64,000 nt of DNA from Micromonospora sp. NBC_01699 (GTDB lineage Bacteria; Actinomycetota; Actinomycetes; Mycobacteriales; Micromonosporaceae): the NCBI RefSeq assembly GCF_036250065.1, contig NZ_CP109199.1:1984001-2048000 (forward strand), written 5' to 3'. Of this stretch, positions 35,850 to 44,574 are shown piece after piece. The first letter of the stretch is position 1. The number at the start of each line of letters is the position of its first letter. Both the position numbers and the translations under genes were made by a program. The notes under the pieces are model-generated. The model did not search any database. It was not told where the DNA came from and saw only the letters and a program-made list of their open reading frames with translations.

Positions 35850-38800
35850 ATGCGCCTGCTCCGCGATCTGTGGGCCACCTCACCGCGCCGGGTCGCGGCC
35901 GTGGCCTGCCTCATCGTGCTCGGTGCCGCCGGACAGGCCGCCGCGTCGGCGCTGGCCGGGCCGGTGCTGCTGAACCGTTCGACCACGCTGTTCGCGGTGC
36001 TCGCCGTGTCGCTGGTCGTCGCCGTGCTCAGCGACCTGGTGGTGGGCCTGGTCACGGCCGGGTTGACCGCCGACTGGGCCGCCGACGTCCGGCGCCGGCT
36101 CTGCCGGGTCGCCCTCGGACAGGACCTGCCGCGACTGGAGACCACGCCGGTCGGGGAGTTGCTCGACCGGATCGACGGCGACGTCTACCAGGTCGCCGCC
36201 GAACTGCGCGGCAGCGGCGTACGGATCGCGCAGATGCTCACCGTCGGGCTGCTGTCGATAGCCGTCGCGGTCGGCGTCTGGTGGCCCGCCGGAGTCGCCA
36301 TGCTGCTGCTCGCCGCGCTGCTGGCGGTCGGCCTGGCCAAACCGACCCAGCGGATCGGACCGGCCAGGATGGGGGAGGAGGAAGCCTGGTCGGACCTGGC
36401 CGCGGTGATGGAGGAGTCGATCCACGGCCAGGACGACATCCGCACCAGCCTGGCCCGGCCGTACGTGCTGCGGATGTACGCCCAGCGGGCCAGCCGGGTC
36501 CTCGCCCGGGGACGGATCGTGTGGGTGCTGTCCGCCCGGGTCACCACCGTCGCCGTCGGCGTCACCCGCGCCGGCATCGCGGCGGTCGTGGTCGGCGGGG
36601 TCTGGGCGCTGACCACCGACCGGATCGACGGCGCCCGGCTGACCGCCGTCTGGCTGCTCGCCCTGGCCTTCGGCGCGACCGTCGAGCACGTCAGCCGAAT
36701 GGTGCCCGAGTTGCAGTACGCGCTCGGCGCCTGGGGCCGGGTGCAGTTGCTGCGCGACTCACCGCAGGAGCCGACCGGCGGCAACGCCCCGGTCGACGGC
36801 GACCTGGAGGTACGCGGCCTCACCTTCGGCTACGGCACGGCCGAGTCGGACAGCGGACGCCGGCTGGCCCTGCGGGACGTAGACCTGACCTTCACCCGAG
36901 GCCACTCGTACGCCCTGATCGGGCGGACCGGCTCCGGCAAGTCGACCCTGGCCAAGGTGCTCACCCGGGCCGTCGACGTGCCACGGGGCGCGGTCTTCCT
37001 CGGCGGGGCCGACCTGTGCGACCTGGACATCGAGGGACTGCGCCGATGGATCGGCGTGGTTCCGCAACGGACCGAGATCCTGGCCGGGACGCTGGCCGAG
37101 AACGTCGCCCTGTTCGACCCCGACCTGCACGAGTCGGCCGCCCGAGCGCTGCACGAACTGGGCCTGATCGCCTGGGTGGCCGACCTGCCCGACGGGATCG
37201 AGACCAAACTCGGCGAGGGCGGACACGTGCTCTCGGCCGGACAGGAGCAGCTGGTCGCGTTCGCCCGGATCCTGGTCCGGGACCCGCACGTGGTGATCCT
37301 CGACGAGGCCACCGCCCGGATGGACCCGGTCACCGAGTCACGGGTGCAGGCGGCCACCGAACGACTGCTGCGCGACCGGATCGGGATCGTCATCGCGCAC
37401 CGGCTCTCGTCGGTCCAGCGGTGCGACGAGGTGGTGGTGCTCGCCGACGGCGAGGTGGTCGAGGCCGGACCGCTGCGCGAGTCGGAGCGCTTCGCCCGGC
37501 TGCTCGCCAGCACCCAGGACACCCTGCACACCGAACTGGAACCGATCCGCCGGGTCGAGATCGGCATCGGCGCCGGAGGTGTCGGGGGCGGTGCCGGCGG
37601 GGCGGGTGTCGGGGGCGGTGCCGGCGCGGTCGGTGGCGGGCTGGCGCTGGCCGTACCCGACGGCGACACCCGGCTGCGGACGGAACCCGCCCCGGCCCTC
37701 ACCCCCGTGCCCTCGAACGGGGTCGGCACGGCCGTGGTCGACCAGCCGTCGGTCACCCCGGGCGTCGTACGGGCGAAGGCCGAGCCGCCGCCGCTGCCCG
37801 AACCGGCGCGTGCGCGTACGGTGCGGGAGATCTTCCGGCTGGCCGGCAACGACCCCCGGTTCGGGCTCGGCGCGCTCGGCATGTTCCTGTTCATGGTGCT
37901 GCTCGGGCTCGACGGTGCGGTGCTGCCGTGGCTCTGGGCCGACCTGGTCAACGGCATCGGCGACCCGTTCTGGCCGTCCGTCGGGATCGTCGCCGGGCTG
38001 GTCGTCGTCGTGCCGATGTCGTACTACACCGGGCGGTGGTTCCCGGAGTGGTGGGTCCGGCAGATGCTGCGGATCAGCCTGCGGCTGGTGCACGGACAGA
38101 CCGGCGCGCGCCGGGTCAGCTCGCACACCCCGGCCGAGGTCGTCGCCCAGGGCGGCGACACCGAACGGGTGGTGATGCTGGCCGACAACCTGCTCGACCA
38201 GGCGGCCTGCTTCGTACTGCTGATCTCGATGACCGTGGTGTCGGGCACGCCCGTACCGGCGCTCTTCTTCGGCGGCACGATCCTGTTCTCCGGGCTGGCC
38301 GCAGCCCTGTTCGGGCCGCTGCTGGAACGGTCGGCACGCAAGACGGTCGCCGCCCGAGCCGCGTTCGCGACCGCGCTGGTCTCGTCGCTGTCGGCGGCCC
38401 GTACGGTGAAACTGGCCGGCGCCACCCGGTCGGTGCTGGACCACCTGGCCCGACTCGACATCGTCCGCAGCGACCGGCAGCGCCGGGAGATCTCGACCCA
38501 GGTGTGGGCCCGGTCCACCCCTTCGATGATCGGCGGGCTGCTGCCGATCGCCGCCTGGGCGCTCTACCTCAACGGTTCGCTGTCGTCGGGCGCGACCCTG
38601 GTGGCGGTCTCCACCCTCGGCGCCGTGCGCTGGTTCGCCTGGACCACGGCCTCCCTGGTCTCGCAACTGCCGTCGGCCCGGGTCTGGACCCGGCGTACGG
38701 TCGCGATGACCGGGGTCGGGGCGTACTCGACGATGGTGCCGGGGGTGGACCTCTCCGAGGGCAGCGCCCCGGCGCCGGAGGTGGCGCCCCGGCACCCGCT

Positions 38801-39482
38801 GCGCCGGCTGGACCTGGTCGGCTTCAGCGCCGTCCACGAGGACGGGACGGTCGGCGTGCACGACGTGGACCTGACCGTCGAGACCGGACAACTGGTGCTG
38901 GTCGTCGGACCGGTCGGGGCCGGCAAGTCCTCGCTGCTGCGGGCGCTGGCCGGGATCGTGCACCACACCGGGGCACTGCGTTGGAACGGGCACCCGGTCA
39001 CCGAGCCGGAACTGTTCCTGCGCCCCAACCAGGTCGGGTACGTCGCCCAGCTCCCACGGGTGCTCTCCGGCACGGTCGCCGACAACATCCGGCTCGGACA
39101 CGAGGTGGACGCCGTCGACGCGGTCTCGACCGCCCAGCTGGAGCACGACCTGGCGGCGGCCGGAGGCGGACTCGGACTGCTCATCGGGCACAAGGGAACG
39201 CGGCTGTCCGGTGGACAGTTGCAGCGGCTGGCCCTGGCCCGCGCCCTGGCACCGCGTACGGAGTTGCTGATCGCCGACGACGTCTCCTCGGCCCTGGACG
39301 TCACCACCGAACTGGAACTGTGGCGGGCGTTGCGCGGCCACGGGGTGACCGTGGTCGGATCAACCTCGAAACGAGCCGCACTCGCCCAGGCCGACCACGT
39401 ACTGGTCCTGATCGACGGCACAGCAGTAGCCCAGGGAACCTGGCAGCAGCTAGCCCCCCACTGGAGCCACCTAGCCGGCTAA
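35850..39482 (+). CDS. Fused double ABC exporter (two TMD-NBD modules in one chain)
   Basis: A 1210-residue protein with two six-helix exporter modules. NBD1 is complete: GRTGSGKST, LSAGQEQ, VILDEATARMDP and H-loop IAHRLSS. NBD2 has GPVGAGKSS and LSGGQLQ, but the Walker B region is LLIADDVSSALD (Asp at the catalytic Glu position) and the H-loop His is gone (VGSTSKR). A Gly/Val-rich linker (about residues 570-660) joins the halves. So ATP hydrolysis is asymmetric, as in heterodimeric exporters such as TM287/288. I chose ATG 35850 (GGGAG ahead); a TTG at 35787 would add 21 residues. The substrate is unknown. Confidence 0.85.
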   Translation: MRLLRDLWATSPRRVAAVACLIVLGAAGQAAASALAGPVLLNRSTTLFAVLAVSLVVAVLSDLVVGLVTAGLTADWAADVRRRLCRVALGQDLPRLETTPVGELLDRIDGDVYQVAAELRGSGVRIAQMLTVGLLSIAVAVGVWWPAGVAMLLLAALLAVGLAKPTQRIGPARMGEEEAWSDLAAVMEESIHGQDDIRTSLARPYVLRMYAQRASRVLARGRIVWVLSARVTTVAVGVTRAGIAAVVVGGVWALTTDRIDGARLTAVWLLALAFGATVEHVSRMVPELQYALGAWGRVQLLRDSPQEPTGGNAPVDGDLEVRGLTFGYGTAESDSGRRLALRDVDLTFTRGHSYALIGRTGSGKSTLAKVLTRAVDVPRGAVFLGGADLCDLDIEGLRRWIGVVPQRTEILAGTLAENVALFDPDLHESAARALHELGLIAWVADLPDGIETKLGEGGHVLSAGQEQLVAFARILVRDPHVVILDEATARMDPVTESRVQAATERLLRDRIGIVIAHRLSSVQRCDEVVVLADGEVVEAGPLRESERFARLLASTQDTLHTELEPIRRVEIGIGAGGVGGGAGGAGVGGGAGAVGGGLALAVPDGDTRLRTEPAPALTPVPSNGVGTAVVDQPSVTPGVVRAKAEPPPLPEPARARTVREIFRLAGNDPRFGLGALGMFLFMVLLGLDGAVLPWLWADLVNGIGDPFWPSVGIVAGLVVVVPMSYYTGRWFPEWWVRQMLRISLRLVHGQTGARRVSSHTPAEVVAQGGDTERVVMLADNLLDQAACFVLLISMTVVSGTPVPALFFGGTILFSGLAAALFGPLLERSARKTVAARAAFATALVSSLSAARTVKLAGATRSVLDHLARLDIVRSDRQRREISTQVWARSTPSMIGGLLPIAAWALYLNGSLSSGATLVAVSTLGAVRWFAWTTASLVSQLPSARVWTRRTVAMTGVGAYSTMVPGVDLSEGSAPAPEVAPRHPLRRLDLVGFSAVHEDGTVGVHDVDLTVETGQLVLVVGPVGAGKSSLLRALAGIVHHTGALRWNGHPVTEPELFLRPNQVGYVAQLPRVLSGTVADNIRLGHEVDAVDAVSTAQLEHDLAAAGGGLGLLIGHKGTRLSGGQLQRLALARALAPRTELLIADDVSSALDVTTELELWRALRGHGVTVVGSTSKRAALAQADHVLVLIDGTAVAQGTWQQLAPHWSHLAG

Positions 39483-39652
39483 CCCTCCCCTCCCTCCCCT
39501 CCCCCTCCCCCTCCTCCCCCCCCCTCCCTCCCCCGATTTCCTCGGCGATCTTGCAGTTGTGGCGCCCAATTAGTGCTACTAATCCGATTTGTGTACAGCC
39601 ACAAGTGCAAGATCGCCGCCGTCTTCGGGGGAGGGAGGGGGAGGAGGGGGCT
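39483..39652. repeat. Pyrimidine/purine-flanked long inverted repeat
   Basis: A pyrimidine-only tract (about 39483-39535), then arm CGGCGATCTTGCAG... (39543-39563) with matching arm ...CTGCAAGATCGCCG-like at 39598-39618 (one mismatch in 21), then a purine tract (39627-39650) mirroring the first. The loop holds ATTAGT-GCT-ACTAAT. It lies between convergent genes and probably terminates both, but is much larger than needed. Confidence 0.85.
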
Positions 39653-40419
39653 TAGGGGCGGTTGATGGTGAGGGTGGAGACGCCGGCGGTGGCGTCGATG
39701 TCGTAGCGGTCGGGGGTGTTCGCCCAGGATGGCGGGGTGATGACGGTGCCGCCGGCCACTCCGGAGCGGCTGACGCCGTCCACGGTGACGGTGCCGGCGC
39801 CGCCGCCCGCGCGTACCCGGGCCGGTGCGTCGCCGGTCAGGTGGACCAGGAACTGGCTGGCTCCACCGCTCATCACCACCCGGACGGTGCCGGTCGGGGG
39901 CGGCAGGGTCAGCTCGGCGCGGTTGGTGCCGGCGCTGAACTCGACCTCGGCGACCCGGCCACCGGTCAGGTCGACGATTTCCTCGCCGGCACCGCCACCG
40001 AGCCGGATTCGCCAGCGGACCGCGTCGCTGAGCAGGACGGTGACGATCGCCGGCCCGCCCCGACCGGTGCCGGCGAGCCCGGCCAGCACGGTGTCCCCGT
40101 CGACCTGCACCGACGGCCGCACCCTGGCATCCTCCGCGGTGGAGATCCGGTACAGGTCGGTGCCCAGGTCGGCGGCGCGTACCCGGACCGCGTCGGAGCC
40201 GTTGACCAGGTCGAGCGTCGCCTCCCGGCGGTCGTTGCGGGGCCCGCTGGCCACGTGGTCCGCCGGCCGGTCCGGTTCACCCGACACCGCCGGGTACGGC
40301 CCGCGGTCGGGACCGTCGTCCGACCAGCGGCCGTCGTGCCAGACACAGCCGGAAACCAGCATGGCGGCCGCGAGCAGGCCACCGGCCGCCCGGCCACCCC
40401 GGACCAACGTACGGGTCAC
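39652..40419 (-). CDS. Lipoprotein of unknown function
   Basis: A 255-residue lipoprotein. The signal peptide ends at MLVSGC. The mature protein is rich in Gly, Thr and beta-strand character (LGGGAGEEIVDLTGGRV, MSGGASQFLVHLTG), as in small cell-surface proteins. No family recognised. GTG 40419 has GAGGAGG ahead. Adjacent to a large palindromic junction on its 3' side. Confidence 0.62.
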   Translation of the reverse strand: MTRTLVRGGRAAGGLLAAAMLVSGCVWHDGRWSDDGPDRGPYPAVSGEPDRPADHVASGPRNDRREATLDLVNGSDAVRVRAADLGTDLYRISTAEDARVRPSVQVDGDTVLAGLAGTGRGGPAIVTVLLSDAVRWRIRLGGGAGEEIVDLTGGRVAEVEFSAGTNRAELTLPPPTGTVRVVMSGGASQFLVHLTGDAPARVRAGGGAGTVTVDGVSRSGVAGGTVITPPSWANTPDRYDIDATAGVSTLTINRP

Positions 40420-40639
40420 CTTCGTCGCCTCCTCGATACGGACGTGTACGCCGCTACTACCCACGGCGGGGCCTGCCGACGCCCGTCACGACGTCGATGG
40501 TCTGCCCGGCCGAGGCGCCGAAGGACCAGTAGCGGCGGTGATCGCCGAGCCCGCCGTCGACAGCCCCGGCCCAGCGACGGGACGGGCCGCACCGCAGCGG
40601 GGGCGGTACGCCCTTGTCCGCCGTCCATATGCTGGTGCG

Positions 40640-40903
40640 ATGGCTAGCCGTACCGTAATCGTCCTGGCCCTGCTGGTGGTCCTGAGCGTGGCCACCGGGT
40701 CGGTCGTGATCCTGCTGCGTCGCCGCAACAGCGGCGGTGGGCCGGACCAGGCGATGCGGGCGGCGCGTCGAGCGATTCGCCAGAGCGCGCGGGACCGTCG
40801 CCAGCGCACCCATGGCAGCCTCCGTGGCAAGGGACAGGGCGGGATCGAATCCCAGGCGTTCAGCGAGGCACCGACGAGTGACTCCGGCGGCGGCGCGTAC
40901 TGA
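40640..40903 (+). CDS. Small single-pass membrane protein
   Basis: An 87-residue protein: one N-terminal membrane segment (TVIVLALLVVLSVATGSVVI), then a basic Arg-rich tail ending in Gly/Ser. TATGCT six bases before the ATG suggests a leaderless transcript. Function unknown. Confidence 0.62.
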   Translation: MASRTVIVLALLVVLSVATGSVVILLRRRNSGGGPDQAMRAARRAIRQSARDRRQRTHGSLRGKGQGGIESQAFSEAPTSDSGGGAY

Positions 40904-40924
40904 GCCGAAGCGCGGGCTTCCCGG

Positions 40925-42058
40925 TCAGCGGCGGAAGGCGAGCACTCCGAGCACGCCGACGACCGCGAGGGCGAGCATGGCCAGGCCGAGTCCGCCGAGC
41001 AGGCGGGCGACGAACGCGCCGTCCGGGCCGTCCGAGGCTCGTTCCGCCGCTCGGGGGCTCGGCGGGGCGGTGCTTGCGGAGGCGTCCGGTGCCGCCGTCG
41101 CGGCGCTCGGGGTGGTCGCCGGAGGGGGTACGGACCCGGCCGCCGGGCGGTAGCTCAGGATCGCCGGTCGGGTGCCGGGTGCCTGGTCGGCGGTTTCGGA
41201 GACGGTCAGCAGCGACCGGCCGTCGCGGCTGTACGTGATTGACTCGCCCTGCGGTTCACCGGGCAGCGGCGTGATCCGGGGTACGCCCCGGGTGAGTGCC
41301 CCCACCACGTCGCCGTCGGTGACGTCGAACTCGATAGCGTCGGCGTACGTACGCAGCACCACCCGGCTGCCGTCCGGCGCGTTGGCGCCCCCGGTCACCA
41401 TCAGCCGGCCAAAGGCCGACCACGGGTTGTCGGTGCCGGTACGGGGCAGGTCCACCTCCCCGACCCTGCGCATCGGCACGGTCACACCGGCCCGCAGCGG
41501 CCCGTCCGGAACGTACAGCCGGGGTGTTCCCGGGTCCTTGGTCACGACGATCGGCGTGCCGTCGCCGGCGAGCAGCAGCGCCTCGGCGTCGTGCGCACCG
41601 TCCGGGTAGGAGAGCCGGTGCAGCACCGGCGACTTCGCACCACTGGCCAGCTTCCAGAGTGCGATGTTCGTACGTACGCGGTCGTTGTCGCCGATGTCGG
41701 CGATCCAGATGGTGCCGTCGCGGGCGATCGCCACGTCCTCGGTGTCGCGGGGGCGGCTCGGGTAGGACAGGGTCCTGGTCACCCGGCAGGACCGGTCGAG
41801 GAAGAAGACCCGGCGGCGGTTCTCCAGGTCGGAACCGTCGTTGACGACGACGTACCCGTCCTCGGTCGCGACCATGCCGGAGATCTCGACCAGACGCCCG
41901 TCGGCGATGACACAGACCTCGGTGCCCTTCGTCGCGGCCGCCACCACCGGTGTCGGCGCCGGTGCCGCGGCCCGCGCCGGCGCAGTCGTGATTCCGGCGA
42001 GCGGGGCCGTGGCCGTGATCCCGATCAGTACCGTGACGAGGATCCCGACGCGCAACAT
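40925..42058 (-). CDS. Secreted/anchored beta-propeller-like protein
   Basis: A 377-residue protein. A signal peptide (MLRVGILVTVLIGITATAPL) is followed by a long all-beta region with strand repeats such as VFFLDRSCRVTRTLSYP and TIWIADIGDNDRVRTN, typical of propellers. Then comes a Thr/Ser/Pro/Ala linker and a C-terminal membrane helix (LLGGLGLAMLALAVVGVLGV) with an FRR tail. Surface-exposed. Function unknown. Confidence 0.68.
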   Translation of the reverse strand: MLRVGILVTVLIGITATAPLAGITTAPARAAAPAPTPVVAAATKGTEVCVIADGRLVEISGMVATEDGYVVVNDGSDLENRRRVFFLDRSCRVTRTLSYPSRPRDTEDVAIARDGTIWIADIGDNDRVRTNIALWKLASGAKSPVLHRLSYPDGAHDAEALLLAGDGTPIVVTKDPGTPRLYVPDGPLRAGVTVPMRRVGEVDLPRTGTDNPWSAFGRLMVTGGANAPDGSRVVLRTYADAIEFDVTDGDVVGALTRGVPRITPLPGEPQGESITYSRDGRSLLTVSETADQAPGTRPAILSYRPAAGSVPPPATTPSAATAAPDASASTAPPSPRAAERASDGPDGAFVARLLGGLGLAMLALAVVGVLGVLAFRR

Positions 42059-42233
42059 CGCGCAAGTCTGGCACCCGTCGCCACCGTCGCGTTCGACCGG
42101 GAGGCGGCCGGCTCCGCCCCGCCTTCCGGTCGGGGTCCGTCCGGGCCGGCGAACGCACTCCGACCCGTCCGGACTCACCGACGCCGTCGCCTGAACCGCC
42201 TGGCCCGACCGAGGCCGTTCCCGGACCGTCCGG

Positions 42234-43910
42234 TCAGCGTCGGCGGTGCGCCCGCAGGACGGCGTCCCGGATGGTGATCGTCCGCCCCTCGGGGTCGACG
42301 GCCGGGCGCTCGGGTGCCGTGGTGACGATGTCCCAGTCCGCCGGGTCGAGCACCGCCGCGATGTGTTCGGCGGTGAACATGAGGTCGGGCAGGTTGGGAC
42401 GGCCGATCGAGGTGTCCAGGTCCGACGGGTGGTGACCGACGACGAGCAGGGTCCCGCCGGGACGTACGGCCGCTGCCAGCCGGCGGTGCAGCGGTTCGAG
42501 TTCCGCCGGGGGCAGGTGCACGAACTGGGCCTGGACCAGGTCGTACCGCGCCGGTTCGGGCGCCCAGGACAGCAGGTCGGCCCGCTGCCAGGTGATCCGC
42601 TCGGCGATCTCGGGACCGGCCTCGGCGGCCCGCTCGGCGGCGCGGGTCAGCGCCACCCCGGAGATGTCGACACCGGTGACCCGCCAGCCCCGGTCGGCCA
42701 GCCAGATCGCGTCGGCCCCCTCGCCGCTGCCGACGTCCAACGCGCTCGCCGGCTCCAGGTCGGTGGCGGTGGTGACGAGGTGCGGGTTCGGGTTGCCGCT
42801 CCAGATCCGGTCGGCGGAACGGTACCGCTCGTCCCAGAACTCGCGGGTGAACAGCACGGTGTCCGTACCGTTCGGGTGGACCCCGCTTCCGCTTCCGTGG
42901 CCGCTTCCGCGGCCGTGGCCGTGGCCGTGGGGGTGTGCCGACCGGGTCTGCCGGTACGCCCTGACCGCCAGCTCGGTCTCCTCCCTGATCAGGTCGGCGT
43001 TGATGGCCGCCGCGGCGGTGACCCCACCGGCGGCCGATGTCACCACCTGCGCGCCGACGTCAGTGACGTTGCCGGCCACCCAGACTCCCGGCAGCTCGGT
43101 CGCTCCGGTGGCGTCGGCGCTGACGGATTCGCCGATGCCGCGCGGATCCGGGGTGGGGTGCAGACCCAGGGTGGTCAGCACCCGTGCGGTGGCCACGAAC
43201 CGGGGTGCGACCACCAGCGCCTGCCGGGCGACGACGGTTCCGTCGGCCAGGCGTACGCCGGTGAGCTGGTCGTCGACCCCGTCGAGGGAGTCCACGAGGC
43301 CGGGAACCACCCGGATGTCGCGGGCGGCGAGCTGCTCGGCCTGCTCCCCGGTCAGGTCCGGCGCGGTGTGGGTGAACAGGACCAGGTCCGGCGTCCACTG
43401 CCGGAACAGCAACGCCTGGTGTACGGCCATCGGCCCGGTGCCGAGGATGCCGATCGCCCGGTCCCGCACCTCCCACCCGTGGCAGTACGGGCAGTGCAGC
43501 ACGTCCCGCCCCCAGCGCTGCCGTAGACCCGGTACGTCGGGCAGCTCGTCGACCAGGCCGGTCGTCACCAGCAGCCGCCGCGCGGTGACCAGCCGGCCGT
43601 CGGCGAGGGTGACCGCGAACCCGTCGGTGGTCGCGCGGGCGTCGGTGGCCTCGCCGGGCAGCAGGATCCCGCCGTAGTGGGCGACCTCCTTGCGTCCGGT
43701 TTCGAGCAGTTCGACCGGGCTGATGTTGTCGTGGGCCAGGAATCCGTGCACCCCGGCGGCGGGGGCGTTGCGGGGCGATCCCGCGTCGATCACGATCACC
43801 GAGCGGCGGGCCCGGCCCAGCACCACCGCCGCGCTCAGCCCGGCGGCACCGCCACCGATCACCGCGACGTCGTATGTCCGGGTCGAGCGTTCCGTTGGTT
43901 CTTGGTTCAT
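42234..43910 (-). CDS. Bifunctional thioredoxin-reductase-like oxidoreductase / SAM methyltransferase
   Basis: A 558-residue fusion. Residues 12-335 form an NAD(P)/FAD oxidoreductase: GGGAAG FAD loop, redox-active CPYC (Cys140/Cys143), and second nucleotide loop GILGTGPMA. A His/Gly-rich linker (SAHPHGHGHGRGSGHGSGSG) leads to a class I methyltransferase with LDVGSGEGADAIWLADRG as the SAM motif. The His-rich linker may bind metal. GGAGG precedes ATG 43910. The divergent XRE-cupin gene is its likely regulator. The reaction is unknown. Confidence 0.85.
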   Translation of the reverse strand: MNQEPTERSTRTYDVAVIGGGAAGLSAAVVLGRARRSVIVIDAGSPRNAPAAGVHGFLAHDNISPVELLETGRKEVAHYGGILLPGEATDARATTDGFAVTLADGRLVTARRLLVTTGLVDELPDVPGLRQRWGRDVLHCPYCHGWEVRDRAIGILGTGPMAVHQALLFRQWTPDLVLFTHTAPDLTGEQAEQLAARDIRVVPGLVDSLDGVDDQLTGVRLADGTVVARQALVVAPRFVATARVLTTLGLHPTPDPRGIGESVSADATGATELPGVWVAGNVTDVGAQVVTSAAGGVTAAAAINADLIREETELAVRAYRQTRSAHPHGHGHGRGSGHGSGSGVHPNGTDTVLFTREFWDERYRSADRIWSGNPNPHLVTTATDLEPASALDVGSGEGADAIWLADRGWRVTGVDISGVALTRAAERAAEAGPEIAERITWQRADLLSWAPEPARYDLVQAQFVHLPPAELEPLHRRLAAAVRPGGTLLVVGHHPSDLDTSIGRPNLPDLMFTAEHIAAVLDPADWDIVTTAPERPAVDPEGRTITIRDAVLRAHRRR

Positions 43911-43953
43911 GGTGACCACCTCCGCGGCCACTCTGCGGCGGCCCGTGACAGTT

Positions 43954-43980
43954 CGGCAAACATTCTTGCCGTTGTGGCAA
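43954..43980. promoter_or_regulatory. Operator-like repeated half-sites
   Basis: CGGCAA-6-TTGCCG (43954-43971) and TTGCC-GTTGT-GGCAA (43966-43980) share the middle half-site, in the 79-bp gap between the divergent oxidoreductase and XRE-cupin genes. Likely bound by the XRE-cupin protein. Confidence 0.55.
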
Positions 43981-43989
43981 TATTGGCCG

Positions 43990-44574
43990 GTGGACGACGA
44001 CAACCTGGAGAGCGTGCTCAGCGCGGTCGGACCCCGACTGCGTACGCTGCGCCGGCAACGGGAGATCACGCTGGCCGGCCTGTCCGAGTCGACCGGCATC
44101 TCGGTTTCCACCCTGTCCCGGCTGGAGTCCGGTCAGCGCCGGCCCACCCTGGAACTACTCCTGCCCCTGGCCCGCTCGTACGGGGTGCCGATCGACGAGC
44201 TCGTCGGGGCCCCGCCGACCGGTGACCCCCGGGTGCACCTGCGCCCGGTCACCTTCAACGGCATGACCATGGTGCCGCTGACCCGCCGGGCCGGCGGCCT
44301 TCAGGCGTACAAGATGCTCATTCCGGCCGAGCGGCCCACGACGGTGCCGGAACCCAAGACGCACGAGGGCTACGAGTGGATCTATGTCCTCAGCGGTCGT
44401 CTCCGACTGGTCCTCGGCGACCGGGACCTCGTGCTCACCTCGGGCGAGGCGGCCGAGTTCGACACCCGCGTGCCGCACTGGTTCGCCAGCGCCGACCCGA
44501 CACCCGTCGAGGTGCTCAGCCTCTTCGGCCGCCAGGGTGAACGCGCGCACCTACGCGCGAGAACCATGCCCTGA
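43990..44574 (+). CDS. XRE-family regulator with cupin domain
   Basis: A 194-residue regulator: helix-turn-helix at residues 12-65 (LRRQREITLAGLSESTGISV, SRLESGQRRPT), then a cupin sensor domain (about 110-185, KTHEGYEWIYVLSG). GTG 43990. The cupin His/Glu set suggests a small-molecule or metal effector. It is divergent from the oxidoreductase fusion and overlaps the convergent MFS gene by 24 bp. Confidence 0.87.
   Translation: MDDDNLESVLSAVGPRLRTLRRQREITLAGLSESTGISVSTLSRLESGQRRPTLELLLPLARSYGVPIDELVGAPPTGDPRVHLRPVTFNGMTMVPLTRRAGGLQAYKMLIPAERPTTVPEPKTHEGYEWIYVLSGRLRLVLGDRDLVLTSGEAAEFDTRVPHWFASADPTPVEVLSLFGRQGERAHLRARTMP

Noticed and set aside
37338-39341. A 667-codon minus-strand open frame
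   Set aside because: Antisense to the second half of the fused ABC exporter; Gly/Arg/Gln-rich shadow sequence.
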